Positions 45,456 to 54,635 of a stretch of 64,000 nucleotides of DNA are shown in pieces. A program made the translations under genes and the position numbers. Position 1 is the first letter of the stretch, and every line of letters begins with the position of its first letter. The DNA is from Lysobacterales bacterium. GTDB lineage: Bacteria; Pseudomonadota; Gammaproteobacteria; Xanthomonadales; Xanthomonadaceae. The stretch spans positions 744,001-808,000 of the forward strand of contig JADKCY010000002.1 in the NCBI GenBank assembly GCA_016718605.1. The letters run 5' to 3'. The notes beneath the pieces were generated by a model that saw nothing but the letters and a program-made list of their open reading frames with translations, was not told the origin of the DNA and did not search any database.

Positions 45456-46627
45456 CCGCGCGCTTCCAGCGCCGCTACGGCCGGCAAAACCTTGCCTTCG
45501 CAGAATTCCAGAAACGCACCGCCGCCGGTCGAGATGTAACTGATGCCCGCTTCGACGCCGTACTTGTCCACGGCAGCCAGCGTATCGCCACCACCCGCAA
45601 TCGAAAACGCCTCGGACGCGGCAATCGCTTTAGCCAATGCTTCGGTGCCCTTGCCGAAGGCATCGAACTCGAACACGCCAACGGGCCCATTCCAGATCAC
45701 GCTGCCGGCCTTGGCGATCAGCTCGGCATAGCGCGTGGCAGTATCCGGACCGATGTCGAGGATCATGTCTTCCGCTGCCACATCGGCGACCGCCTTGATG
45801 GTGGCGGGGGCGTCGGCAGCAAACGCCGGGGCCACGACCACATCGCTCGGCAAGGGAATATCAGCACCACGCGCCTGCGCATCCGCGATGATTTTTTTGG
45901 CGGTGTCGATCAGATCAAACTCGCACAGACTCTTGCCAACGGGAAAGCCCTGCGCAGCCAAGAAGGTGTTGGCAATGCCGCCGCCGACGATCAACTGATC
46001 CACCTTGCTGACCAGACTACCCAGCAGCTCCAGTTTGGTGCTGACCTTGGAGCCCGCAACGATGGCCAACAAGGGTCGCGCAGGATTCAACAGCGCCTTG
46101 CCCAGCGCATCAAGTTCCGCCATCAGCAACGGACCGCCGCAGGCCACTTTGGCGGCGCGGATCGCGCCATGGGTGGAGGCCTGGGCACGATGTGCGGTGC
46201 CAAAGGCGTCCATGCAATAGACATCGCACAGCGCGGCGTACTTGGCCGACAGTTCGGCGCTGTCCTTGCCTTCGCCGACATTCATGCGGCAGTTTTCCAG
46301 CAGCACCAGATCGCCGGGCGCCACATCGAAGCCGCCATCCACCCAGTCACGGATCAGACGCACTTCGCGACCCAGATGATGGGCAAGCCGTGCCGCCACC
46401 GGTGCCAGCGAATCCGCCTCGCTCCACTGGCCTTCGGTCGGGCGCCCCAGATGCGAGGTCACCATCACCGCAGCGCCTTTCTCCAGAGCCAGACGCAAGG
46501 TGGGCAATACCGCTGTGATGCGTTGTTCCGAGGTGACCTTGCCGTCCTTGACCGGCACGTTCAGGTCTTCACGAATCAACACACGTTTGCCAACCAGATC
46601 GAGGTCAGCGAGACGCAAAATGGCCAT
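45452..46627 (-). CDS. pgk: Phosphoglycerate kinase
   Basis: Pgk makes ATP from 1,3-bisphosphoglycerate in glycolysis. The 391-residue product has the N-terminal signature KRVLIREDLNVPVKDGKV, the substrate-binding SHLGRPTEG, and the C-terminal nucleotide-binding GGGDTLAAVDKYG. Length and motifs are standard. It is followed by gph and is divergent from the GNAT gene. Confidence 0.97.
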   Translation of the reverse strand: MAILRLADLDLVGKRVLIREDLNVPVKDGKVTSEQRITAVLPTLRLALEKGAAVMVTSHLGRPTEGQWSEADSLAPVAARLAHHLGREVRLIRDWVDGGFDVAPGDLVLLENCRMNVGEGKDSAELSAKYAALCDVYCMDAFGTAHRAQASTHGAIRAAKVACGGPLLMAELDALGKALLNPARPLLAIVAGSKVSTKLELLGSLVSKVDQLIVGGGIANTFLAAQGFPVGKSLCEFDLIDTAKKIIADAQARGADIPLPSDVVVAPAFAADAPATIKAVADVAAEDMILDIGPDTATRYAELIAKAGSVIWNGPVGVFEFDAFGKGTEALAKAIAASEAFSIAGGGDTLAAVDKYGVEAGISYISTGGGAFLEFCEGKVLPAVAALEARG

Positions 46628-46749
46628 GGAAAACTCCCGAAGGGTGAGGAAAGATGTGCAGTATGGCGGATGCTCCGAAAGCAGGTTTCGTGCAGCATGG
46701 GTGCGCCAGCGTCATCATAAGACTGCGGCAACGCAACAAAGGACTCCGT

Positions 46750-47319
46750 TTGAAAGCCCCGACACCACCACTCCTGCAGGGTCAGCGTGTGCGTCTGCGT
46801 GGATTTGCCCGCAACGACCGCCCCTTCCTGTTCAGCCTGTTCAGTGATCCACGCGTCATTCGCTACTGGAGTCACCCGGCATGGACGGAGACCGCACAGG
46901 CACAGCGCTATCTGAACAGCATCGCCCGTGGCTGGCGCGATGGCAGCTTGCAGCAATGGGCAATCGCCGACGTGCAAACCGATCAGGCCATCGGCAGTCT
47001 TACCTTCTACGACATCGTCCCGGCGCATGCTCGTGCCGCGGTCGGCTATGCGCTGCACCCCGACCATTGGGGTCGCGGACTGGCATCGGAGGCGGTGGAC
47101 CTCGCCCTGCGGCATGCCTTCGACACGCTGGGCTGGATGCGCATCGAGGCCGATACCGATCCAGACAACGCCGCCTCCATCCGTCTGCTGGAACGCTTCG
47201 GCTTTCGGCGTGAAGGCATCGCGCGCGAGCGCTACCGGCTCGATCTGGGCACGCTTGGGCAGATCCAGGACTCGCTGCTACTTGGGCTGCTGAAACACGA
47301 ATTCGTGCCGCTCGGATGA
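46750..47319 (+). CDS. GNAT family N-acetyltransferase (RimJ/RimL type)
   Basis: A 189-residue acetyltransferase from the TTG at 46750, which has AAAGGA seven bases upstream (KAPTPPLLQGQRVRLRGFA). A longer frame from 46654 overlaps the region upstream of pgk and looks less coding. The acetyl-CoA loop is HPDHWGRGLASEAV, and the C-terminal NAASIRLLERFGFRREGIAR is typical of the Acetyltransf_3 (RimJ/RimL) group acting on protein N-termini or small amines. The substrate is unknown. Confidence 0.88.
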   Translation: MKAPTPPLLQGQRVRLRGFARNDRPFLFSLFSDPRVIRYWSHPAWTETAQAQRYLNSIARGWRDGSLQQWAIADVQTDQAIGSLTFYDIVPAHARAAVGYALHPDHWGRGLASEAVDLALRHAFDTLGWMRIEADTDPDNAASIRLLERFGFRREGIARERYRLDLGTLGQIQDSLLLGLLKHEFVPLG

Positions 47320-47385
47320 GGCTGTGCTGCGCAGTCCGTCATGGCTGCTAGCATGTCGATCTCATCGGACTGTTGGAACTGCACC

Positions 47386-48246
47386 GTGCCCCGTATCGCC
47401 ATTGCAAGCGCGATTGCTGCCCTGTCGCTCGACGAAGACCTGCCCGCCCTGCACGCAGCGCTGGATGCCGCAGGTATCCACCACGAAACGCTGAGCTGGG
47501 ACGACCCGACCGTGTCTTGGCAACGCTTCGATGCCGTGTTGCTGCGCTCAACCTGGGACTACACCCAACGACTGGCCGAGTTTCTGGCATGGTGCGAGCA
47601 AGTATCCGCGTGCACCCGGCTGATCAACCCGCTGCAGATCGTGCGCTGGAATACTGACAAACATTACCTCGGCGAACTGGCGAAAAAAGGTGTACCGGTC
47701 ATCGACAGTTTTTACGTCGAACCGGGGCAAGCGGCGGATCGCCTCCCTGATCTGCCCGAGTTCGTCGTCAAGCCGACGGTCGGCGCAGGCTCGCGTGACA
47801 CGCAGCGCTACGTGCGTGAAGAGCGTGCCGCAGCGATTGCGCACGTGCAGCGTCTGCTCGATGAGCAGCGCGCCGTGCTGGTCCAACCCTATCTAAGCGC
47901 AGTCGATACGCAGGGCGAAACGGCGCTGTTGTTTTTCGCCGGCAAGTTTTCGCACGCGATTCGCAAAGGTCCATTGCTGAAACGCGGCGAAGGTCCGACC
48001 CGCGCGTTGTTTGCGCCGGAACACATCTCCGCCCGCGAACCCTCGGCACAGGAAATGGCGACCGCACGCAAGGTGCTGGCCGCGCTCCCGGTGCAGAACC
48101 TGCTGTATGCCCGCGTCGATTTACTGCCCTCGGCGCAGGGCCCGCAATTGCTGGAACTCGAACTCACCGAGCCGTCGCTGTTCTTCCCGACCCATCCCGC
48201 CGCGGCCGACCGGTTTGTCGCGGCCTTGAAGGATCGCCTCAGTTGA
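47386..48246 (+). CDS. ATP-grasp domain protein
   Basis: A 286-residue ATP-grasp enzyme. The start is a GTG (47386) giving a PRIAIASAIAALSLDEDLP N-terminus typical of a family of stand-alone ATP-grasp ligases; upstream ATGs at 47341 and 47353 are possible. The nucleotide-binding region includes LPEFVVKPTVGAGSRDTQRY and VLVQPYLSAVDTQGE, and the metal-binding end reads LLELELTEPSLFF. Such enzymes join a carboxylate to an amine or thiol. The substrate is unknown, and the neighbours (GNAT, etfBA) give no clear hint. Confidence 0.85.
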   Translation: MPRIAIASAIAALSLDEDLPALHAALDAAGIHHETLSWDDPTVSWQRFDAVLLRSTWDYTQRLAEFLAWCEQVSACTRLINPLQIVRWNTDKHYLGELAKKGVPVIDSFYVEPGQAADRLPDLPEFVVKPTVGAGSRDTQRYVREERAAAIAHVQRLLDEQRAVLVQPYLSAVDTQGETALLFFAGKFSHAIRKGPLLKRGEGPTRALFAPEHISAREPSAQEMATARKVLAALPVQNLLYARVDLLPSAQGPQLLELELTEPSLFFPTHPAAADRFVAALKDRLS

Positions 48247-48334
48247 CGTGAGTTTGCGCTTTCGAGTGTCGGCTCAAAGCCGCTGCCGGTAGAATCGCGC
48301 GGTCCCTTTCACCGTCTACAGGAAGCTCCCTGCG

Positions 48335-49081
48335 ATGAAGATTCTGGTCGGCTACAAGCGCGTCGTGGACTACAACGTCCGCATTCAGGTCAAGCCCGAT
48401 GGCACCGGTGTGGTCACCGATGGCGTCAAGCTGTCGGCCAATCCGTTTGACGAAATCGCGTTGGAAGAAGCACTGCGCCTGCGCGAAAAAGGCGTCGCCA
48501 CCGAAGTCGTGGTGGCCACACTCGCCCCCTCCGATGCCCAGGCGCATCTGCGCAATGGTCTGGCCATGGGCGCCAATCGCGCCATTCATGTGGTCACCGA
48601 TCAGGCCATCTCGCCACTGACCGCCGCCAAGGCCCTGCTGAAGCTGATCGAAAAGGAACAACCCGATCTGGTTCTGCTGGGCAAACAGGCGATCGATGAT
48701 GACGCCAATCAGACCGCGCAGATGCTGGCGACCTTGTGGGGACGTCCGCAGGCGACCTTCGCCAGTCACGTCGAGATCGCCGACGGCCACGCGACAGTCG
48801 TGCGCGAAGTCGATGCCGGACTGGAAACTCTGAAAGTGCAACTGCCTGCGGTGATCAGTGTCGACTTGCGCCTGAATGAACCGCGTTTCATCAAACTGCC
48901 GGACATCATGAAGGCCAAGAGCAAGCCGATGGAGACGCTGCCCTTTGCCGATCTGGGCGTGAGCGTGAGTGCAGGACTGCAAACCCTGAGCTATACCCCG
49001 CCAGCCAAACGCGCCAAGGGTGTGATGGTGAAGGATGTCGCCGAACTGGTTTCCGCCCTCAAGGCCAAAGGCCTGCTGTGA
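48335..49081 (+). CDS. etfB: Electron transfer flavoprotein subunit beta
   Basis: EtfB with EtfA carries electrons from acyl-CoA and other flavin dehydrogenases to ETF-quinone oxidoreductase. The 248-residue product begins MKILVGYKRVVDYNVRI and contains the family signature region VDLRLNEPRFIKLPDIMKAK. AGGAAG precedes the ATG. It is followed by etfA. Confidence 0.97.
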   Translation: MKILVGYKRVVDYNVRIQVKPDGTGVVTDGVKLSANPFDEIALEEALRLREKGVATEVVVATLAPSDAQAHLRNGLAMGANRAIHVVTDQAISPLTAAKALLKLIEKEQPDLVLLGKQAIDDDANQTAQMLATLWGRPQATFASHVEIADGHATVVREVDAGLETLKVQLPAVISVDLRLNEPRFIKLPDIMKAKSKPMETLPFADLGVSVSAGLQTLSYTPPAKRAKGVMVKDVAELVSALKAKGLL

Positions 49082-49123
49082 GTTGTGCGCCAGCGCACCC
49101 AGCCCATTGAACAGGAGAGTTTC

Positions 49124-50062
49124 ATGAGCAAAGTTCTGATCGTGGCCGACCATCTGAATGGCCAGCTCAATTCCGCTGTTGCCCGTTGCGTCAGTGCCGC
49201 CAAAGCGATTGACGGTGCCAGCGTCGACATCGTGGTGCTGGCGTCCAATGCCGCACCCATTGCTGCCGAGGCGGCCAGCATCGCTGGCGTCGACAAAGTC
49301 ATCGCGATCAGTGATGCCGCTTTCGGCGCGCTGATTGCCCAGACCGTTGCACCGGTCGTCGCCGGACTGGCCGACGGCTACACCCATGTCTTCGGCCCCA
49401 GCAGTTCCTTTGGCAAAGACGTGATGCCCTGTATCGCGGCCTTGCTGGATGTCGAACAGGTATCGGACCTGATGAGCGTCGAGTCAGCCACCCGCTTCAC
49501 CCGTCCGATCTACGCGGGCAATGCCATCATCGTGGTCGAAGCCCCTGCTGGCCGCGTCGTCGTGGCGACCATTCGCGCTGCCTCCTGGGCCGCTGCCGCT
49601 GCAGGTGGCCGTGCCAGCATCGAATCCGTCACTGCCAGCGTCGCCGCATCGACACATTCGCACGTGCTCGACCTGCAACAGGGCAAGTCGGACCGACCCG
49701 ATCTGCAGGCCGCCTCACGGGTGGTTTCCGGTGGGCGGGCCCTCGGCTCGGCGGAGAATTTCGCCGTGGTTTATGCCTTGGCTGACAAGCTCGGTGCGGC
49801 GGTCGGCGCCTCGCGTGCAGCCGTCGATGCGGGCTATGTGCCCAGCGATCTGCAGGTTGGACAGACCGGCAAGATCATCTCGCCCGAGCTGTATATCGCC
49901 TGCGGCATTTCGGGCGCGATCCAGCACATCACCGGCATCAAGGATGCGGGCACCATCGTCGCCATCAACAAGGACGCCGATGCACCGATTTTCGAAGTCG
50001 CCGACTTTGGTTTGGTCGCCGACCTGTTCCAGGTCTTGCCAGAACTGACCAACGCGCTGTAA
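49124..50062 (+). CDS. etfA: Electron transfer flavoprotein subunit alpha
   Basis: The FAD-carrying subunit of ETF, 312 residues from MSKVLIVADHLNGQLNS. The C-terminal FAD domain shows VVSGGRALGSAENF, the PSDLQVGQTGKIISPELYIACGISGAIQH-like block (seen in parts) and ending DLFQVLPELTNAL. The ATG at 49124 has AGGAGAG upstream; the longer frame begins right after etfB and lacks conservation. A strong hairpin follows the stop. Confidence 0.97.
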   Translation: MSKVLIVADHLNGQLNSAVARCVSAAKAIDGASVDIVVLASNAAPIAAEAASIAGVDKVIAISDAAFGALIAQTVAPVVAGLADGYTHVFGPSSSFGKDVMPCIAALLDVEQVSDLMSVESATRFTRPIYAGNAIIVVEAPAGRVVVATIRAASWAAAAAGGRASIESVTASVAASTHSHVLDLQQGKSDRPDLQAASRVVSGGRALGSAENFAVVYALADKLGAAVGASRAAVDAGYVPSDLQVGQTGKIISPELYIACGISGAIQHITGIKDAGTIVAINKDADAPIFEVADFGLVADLFQVLPELTNAL

Positions 50063-50070
50063 GTCCTGAA

Positions 50071-50102
50071 CCGGTCGGCGATCCAGTGCGATCGCCGACC
50101 GG
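50071..50102 (+). terminator. Hairpin after etfA, probable terminator
   Basis: CCGGTCGGCGATC and GATCGCCGACCGG form a perfect 13-bp stem with a 6-base loop, 8 bases after the etfA stop. No U-run follows. It probably ends or attenuates the etfBA transcript and lies 31 bases before the next start. Confidence 0.55.
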
Positions 50103-50133
50103 GTCCTGCCATCGACATCCACGAGGCTCGCCC

Positions 50134-50346
50134 ATGACGCCCGCCACCCGCGAAGCCCTCGACCAACTCGCCCGCGAACTGCACGACCGCGCCGGGCAAG
50201 ACCTGACCGCCGCGATTCTCGATTTGGAGTTCTTCCGCGGCCAGGTCATTCACGAAGAAGACCTGAGCCAACTGCTGGCCGCATTGCGCAGAACCCTGGA
50301 ACAGGTCCGTGAGGCCACGCAGACGCTGCGGCAGTTAGCAAAGTAA
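50134..50346 (+). CDS. Small solo histidine-kinase-type dimerisation (DHp, HisKA_3-like) protein
   Basis: A 70-residue protein with strong G/C at third positions and no other domain. LDQLARELHDRAGQDLTAAI followed by LDLEFFRG resembles the phosphoacceptor helix of NarL/DesK-type sensor kinases (HisKA_3), where the His in ELHD is phosphorylated. The second helix is LSQLLAALRRTLEQVREATQ. There is no ATP-binding domain, sensor, or membrane segment. It may be a standalone phosphotransfer or dimerisation protein, or a remnant of a kinase; the phospho-His and acidic neighbour are both kept. It lies 42 bases before the CxCC protein and may be cotranscribed. Confidence 0.7.
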   Translation: MTPATREALDQLARELHDRAGQDLTAAILDLEFFRGQVIHEEDLSQLLAALRRTLEQVREATQTLRQLAK

Positions 50347-50388
50347 GCTGCTGCCGCCGTCGCTGGGTACGGCATTGCCCGGACCTCC

Positions 50389-51678
50389 ATGATGCCCATG
50401 CCAAATAGCGCGCGCACCGCCCTTGTCTTGCTCGTCCTGATGATTGCGGGATTTGCTCGTTCTGCACCATCGCTTGAGGTCGAACCAGTCACCCTGCCCA
50501 TCAAAACCAACGCGCTGACTCCCTACGTTGTGGCCGATCCTGTGCGGGATCGGTTTCTGTTGAGCTGGCTGGAGCGTCTGCCTGATGGTTGTGCGCGTCT
50601 GCAGGTCGCGACGATGTCGAAGACCGGCAAACTCGGCGAACCGAAGCAGGCGGGACATGGCTGCGACTGGTTCGTAAACTGGGCTGACCATCCCAAGCTT
50701 GCCATCGCCGACAACGGTGACTGGTGGACGTTCTGGCTACAAATGGAGGGTGAAGGGACCTATCACTACGGCATTCGTGTCGTCCATTCCTCGGATGAAG
50801 GAGTGCATTGGTCGTCGCCAATTACGCCGCATACCGATGGTGTGCCTAGCGAGCACGGCTTTGTCTCGATGACGGCGGATGGCGCCAATCGCATGCGCTT
50901 CATCTGGCTGGACGGACGCGTTTCGGCCAGGGATACGCACTCGGAAGCGGCTTCGGGTACGGATTCGCATGCCTCGCACGCCGCAGGCATGAGCCTGCGC
51001 GGCACGGTGATCGATCACCGCGGAAATCTGACCGAAGACGCCGAATTGGATGGCAATACCTGCTCCTGCTGCTGGACCGCCTTGTTGCGACGACCGGACG
51101 CCAGTTATCTCGCCGCGTGGCGCGACCGCAGCGATCAGGAGATCCGCGACATCGCGTTTGCTCGGCATACGGACTCGGAATGGCAAGTCATGGGCCTGGT
51201 GCACGCGGACAACTGGAAGATCGCCGCCTGTCCAGTCAACGGTCCCGGCTTGGCGCAGCAAGGCGACAGCATACTCGCCGCATGGTCGACCATGCCGAAC
51301 AGCAGCGACCTTGCGGTGAAGGTAAAGCGACTCGGCGCGGAAAGCGCGCCGATCCGCATGGAACAGGGCCCGAACGTCCTAGGACGTGTTGCCACCGCAG
51401 CCTTTGGCGAGGGCTTTCTGCTGAGTTGGCTGGGTGCCAATGAGAGCAACGACAGCGTACTGCGCATCGCAAAGCTCGACACCGAGCTCAACCAACAATT
51501 CCGCATCGATGTGGCCCATCTTCCCGCAGGACGGGGTATCGGTGTACCGCAGTTGGCTGCACTGAAAGACAGTGCGATCTTGGTCTGGACAATTCCATCG
51601 GCAGCGCTTGATGCACCTGCTGCGCGTGAGACACGCATTGCAGCCGCACGGATATTTGAGCAACCTGCACCCCAGTAG
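50389..51678 (+). CDS. Secreted sialidase-like (BNR-type) beta-propeller protein with CxCC motif
   Basis: A 429-residue protein with a signal peptide (ARTALVLLVLMIAGFARSAP). The body is made of beta-propeller-like repeats (VHSSDEGVHWSSPITPH is a BNR-type Asp-box variant) and resembles secreted exo-alpha-sialidase-annotated proteins. A distinctive DGNTCSCCWTALLRRPD segment, followed by YLAAWRDRSDQEIRDIAFAR, is the CxCC-type motif I recall from a family often near metal-uptake genes. A His/Asp stretch (DTHSEAASGTDSHASHAAG) also looks metal-binding. No sialidase catalytic set could be verified, so glycosidase activity should not be assumed. It stands upstream of the TonB receptor. Confidence 0.7.
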   Translation: MMPMPNSARTALVLLVLMIAGFARSAPSLEVEPVTLPIKTNALTPYVVADPVRDRFLLSWLERLPDGCARLQVATMSKTGKLGEPKQAGHGCDWFVNWADHPKLAIADNGDWWTFWLQMEGEGTYHYGIRVVHSSDEGVHWSSPITPHTDGVPSEHGFVSMTADGANRMRFIWLDGRVSARDTHSEAASGTDSHASHAAGMSLRGTVIDHRGNLTEDAELDGNTCSCCWTALLRRPDASYLAAWRDRSDQEIRDIAFARHTDSEWQVMGLVHADNWKIAACPVNGPGLAQQGDSILAAWSTMPNSSDLAVKVKRLGAESAPIRMEQGPNVLGRVATAAFGEGFLLSWLGANESNDSVLRIAKLDTELNQQFRIDVAHLPAGRGIGVPQLAALKDSAILVWTIPSAALDAPAARETRIAAARIFEQPAPQ

Positions 51679-51728
51679 GCGCCTCGTCGGCGCGCTGCGA
51701 CATTCGGTCACACGGCAAACGCGACGCA

Positions 51729-51741
51729 AATCATTAGCATC
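51729..51741 (+). promoter_or_regulatory. Fur-box-like sequence upstream of the TonB receptor
   Basis: AATCATTAGCATC matches the right-hand half of the Fur consensus (AATCATTATC) at nine of ten positions, and sits 26 bases before the receptor ATG. The left half is poorly matched. It suggests iron-dependent repression of the receptor and the genes after it; by eye only. Confidence 0.35.
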
Positions 51742-51766
51742 CGCAGCTCTTATTGGGAGCTGCGAC

Positions 51767-53842
51767 ATGACGCCACATCCGTTGCCCTTGTTGATACTCA
51801 GTGCTGCCCTGCTGGCAACGTACCCAGCCATTGCTGCGGACGCGATTGGTGACACGTTGCCGCGTATCGACGTTACCGAGACAGCACCTCGCAAGGATCT
51901 GCTACCCGATGACGCGCGCAACTTGCTGCGCAGCGCTGCGAGCAGTCGCAGCCATGTGCAGATCATCACGCGCGACGTGATCGAAGAACTTCGGCCACGA
52001 GACGTCTTCGAACTCCTCGACAACGCCACTGGTGTGCAATCGAACCAAGGTAGCCGCAAGGGATTCAGCGGACTGAGCATTCGCGGGGATTCGGAATTCC
52101 GTTGGGTGATTGATGGCGCCATGCTGCAACCGACGATGGCCTCACGCATTTTGCGCGCACTGCCGATCAGCGCGATTGAACAAGTGGAAATCATTCGTGG
52201 CGGCAGTGCGCTGACCTTTGGGCCCATGGTCGGCTCGGCCAGTCCTGGTGGTGCGCCGGTAGACGGCTTTGTGGTTTTGCGTACGCGAAAACCGCAACAG
52301 GATGAAGCTCAGGCGCGGCTTGCGCTGGAGTCCTACCAGACTGGCCAAGCCAGTCTCTGGGGCGGCGCCGTTCAGGAGCGCGACGAAGGTAGCACCTATG
52401 TCGCCGGTCTGGCCGCGCATGCCACGACCAATGGCCCACGCGAGGCCCTCGACAATGGGGCGGATTACAACGTCGGACGTAGCTCAAGCAGTGGTCTCGC
52501 CAAAGCGGGCATGGACCTCCGTGGTTGGTTGGTCGACGTGCTGGTGTTCCGCGACGACGGCACGTTCGAGATCCCCAATGCCAACAGCCATGGCGCGGGT
52601 CAGGGCAGTTGGTACATGGATCCGTCAAAGACCGCCATCGCCATTCTGAGCGGCAGCAAAGCGTGGTCGGATCGCCACACCACCCTATTCGCGCTATCGC
52701 GCTCGGAGAGCGAGCAAACCTTTTGGACCGCAAACACCGCAGCGGGCCCGTACTCGTTTGTGCAGAATGACAATGAAGTCACCCATCTCAACCTGCGCCA
52801 CAACATCGACTTCGCGCGTACCCGCGTGATGCTGGGCGGAGACCTGTTGCATTGGGATGCGCCGAATGGGCAGCAGTATTACGAGGGAATTCGACGCGAA
52901 GAAAAAACCAAAGGGCTGTTTGCACAGGTCGAACACAGCCTCTTGGATGAGCGACTGAAACTCGATGCGAGCGCGCGACGTGACCGGGTCGATGTGCTGC
53001 ATGGGTTGGACTATTACATCGGCGGTCGGCAGCCCTTTGGCGGCGTCAATTCACCCTTGATTACTGAAGACAACTTGCTGCCGCCTGCGAAGTTCTTCAG
53101 CCTTGGTGCGAGCGCCTTGCTCGGCGACAGTTGGCGTTTGAATGCCCGTTACGGCGAGGCCGAACAAGCCAGCGATGGCCTCAATCCACGCCCGGACGTG
53201 GTCTTTGAAGACGATGCCCAACGCAAATTCGAGCTCGGACTGGAAGCCAACCTCTTCGAAGGCTTCACGACCTCGATCAACGCCTTCCGCCGCAAGGTTG
53301 AAAACGAAAAAACTCAGGACGGCTATACCTACCTGGCGGCGAATGGCAGCAGCCAAATCTGTACCCGCGCAGTGATTCCAATCGGCGGCCCGCTGTCGCC
53401 ACGTGATCCCTCGAATGTGACGCCCTGCTATGGGCAGCAGGACACGTTGCGCGGCGGACTGGAATGGACAGCCAACGGTGGCCTTCCCGGCAATGGCAGC
53501 TATCGCCTGAGCTGGACCCACTTCACCGACTTCGTCAACGCGGAAGCCATCACACCGAAAAACATGGCGGAGGCCAGCTTGAGCCAACCGATTGGGCCCG
53601 TGCGTTTGAATGCCTCTGCCAAGCATGTCAGTGCCTATCGCGGTGCGACGGCCGATGCGCAGGCATGGCTGGGCGGCTACACGCGGTATGACCTTGGTCT
53701 CGCTTACGACTTCGAACTCGCCGGCATCGCGTTGCGCAGCTCAGTGTTCGGTCGCAACCTCACCGACGAGCGCTATGAGACCCGCAATGGCGTGCAGGAC
53801 ATCGGCCGAGTCTACGGCGTCGAACTGCTGGCGAACTTCTGA
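51767..53842 (+). CDS. TonB-dependent outer-membrane receptor
   Basis: A 691-residue receptor with a signal peptide (PLPLLILSAALLATYPAIA). A possible TonB box is PRIDVTET. The plug domain follows (about 50-180): SSRSHVQIITRDVIEELRP, DNATGVQSN, FSGLSIRGDSEFRWVIDG and IEQVEIIRGGSALTFGP. The rest forms the barrel and ends in aromatic Phe691 after VYGVELLANF, the usual outer-membrane end. The ATG at 51767 gives the signal peptide; a longer frame overlaps the previous gene. The PepSY gene follows after one base. Siderophore, heme or metal chelate are possible ligands; the ligand is not visible. Confidence 0.92.
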   Translation: MTPHPLPLLILSAALLATYPAIAADAIGDTLPRIDVTETAPRKDLLPDDARNLLRSAASSRSHVQIITRDVIEELRPRDVFELLDNATGVQSNQGSRKGFSGLSIRGDSEFRWVIDGAMLQPTMASRILRALPISAIEQVEIIRGGSALTFGPMVGSASPGGAPVDGFVVLRTRKPQQDEAQARLALESYQTGQASLWGGAVQERDEGSTYVAGLAAHATTNGPREALDNGADYNVGRSSSSGLAKAGMDLRGWLVDVLVFRDDGTFEIPNANSHGAGQGSWYMDPSKTAIAILSGSKAWSDRHTTLFALSRSESEQTFWTANTAAGPYSFVQNDNEVTHLNLRHNIDFARTRVMLGGDLLHWDAPNGQQYYEGIRREEKTKGLFAQVEHSLLDERLKLDASARRDRVDVLHGLDYYIGGRQPFGGVNSPLITEDNLLPPAKFFSLGASALLGDSWRLNARYGEAEQASDGLNPRPDVVFEDDAQRKFELGLEANLFEGFTTSINAFRRKVENEKTQDGYTYLAANGSSQICTRAVIPIGGPLSPRDPSNVTPCYGQQDTLRGGLEWTANGGLPGNGSYRLSWTHFTDFVNAEAITPKNMAEASLSQPIGPVRLNASAKHVSAYRGATADAQAWLGGYTRYDLGLAYDFELAGIALRSSVFGRNLTDERYETRNGVQDIGRVYGVELLANF

Positions 53843-53843
53843 G

Positions 53844-54635
53844 ATGTCCACGCCAGTCCACCCAGGCAAGCCCTGGACTGCCCGACGGATTCATCTCTGG
53901 GTCTCGACGATCTTGGCCATCCCTATGCTGCTGATCGCCGCTAGCGGCATCCTGATCGGTCTGCGCAGTGTCGGCACCTGGCGCGTTCCGGCCAGTTGGA
54001 TGGCCGCAGAAAGCGTTCCTGCGCACCTGCCCATGTCCGCCTACGGCGAGGCGCAGGATGGCAGCGTCTGGATCGGCAACATGCAAGGATTGACCCGCGT
54101 CGAGGGCAGCGAGACGCAGACCATTGCGCAATTCAGTGGGCAGGAGATCGTCGGGCTCGCCTTTGCTGGGAACAGCCCTCGTCCGGTCGTTGCGACCCGC
54201 ATGGCAGTCTGGATTCCCATGCCAAAGGGCTGGAAGCCCGAGTTGCGAGGTCGCGTTCGGCAACTGTTCCGGCTGAGCGATGGCCGCGCTTTCGTGATCG
54301 TAGGCGGGCGCGGCGAACTGGCTGATGGAAAACCGATGGTCAGCGAGAATGGCCTGCAATGGCAGCCTTACGAAAAAGCCAATCTGGCCAACGCTTCCCT
54401 GCCCGCACTGGAGAATCCGACCGTACCAGTGCAGCAGTGGGCTCGTGAACTGCACTCCGGCGCCTACTTCTTCGGCAAGGGGCCAGGTGAGATCGGCTGG
54501 AACACGGTGTTCGGCATCGTGCTAGGACTGCTGTGTTTGACCGGTTTATGGGTATGGCTGAAGAACGAGCGCCAGAAGGCCGGACGCCATCAGACACACA
54601 AAACGATGCCTCGCGAGGCAAGCGCCCATGATTGA
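53844..54635 (+). CDS. PepSY-associated transmembrane protein (reductase-like)
   Basis: A 263-residue inner-membrane protein. The N-terminal helix RRIHLWVSTILAIPMLLIAA carries the conserved His of PepSY_TM proteins. The periplasmic middle part (about 45-215) holds short beta repeats. A WARELHSGAYFF motif follows, then the C-terminal helix TVFGIVLGLLCLTGLWVWLK. PepSY_TM proteins next to TonB receptors are often ferric-siderophore or metal-chelate reductases using membrane hemes. This one is short, with two clear helices, so it could be a partial version. It starts one base after the receptor stop and overlaps the next gene. Confidence 0.8.
   Translation: MSTPVHPGKPWTARRIHLWVSTILAIPMLLIAASGILIGLRSVGTWRVPASWMAAESVPAHLPMSAYGEAQDGSVWIGNMQGLTRVEGSETQTIAQFSGQEIVGLAFAGNSPRPVVATRMAVWIPMPKGWKPELRGRVRQLFRLSDGRAFVIVGGRGELADGKPMVSENGLQWQPYEKANLANASLPALENPTVPVQQWARELHSGAYFFGKGPGEIGWNTVFGIVLGLLCLTGLWVWLKNERQKAGRHQTHKTMPREASAHD

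Noticed and set aside
50389..51678. True sialidase activity
   Set aside because: Only a weak Asp-box-like segment is visible; the Arg triad and the catalytic Tyr/Glu could not be placed, so only the fold type was called.
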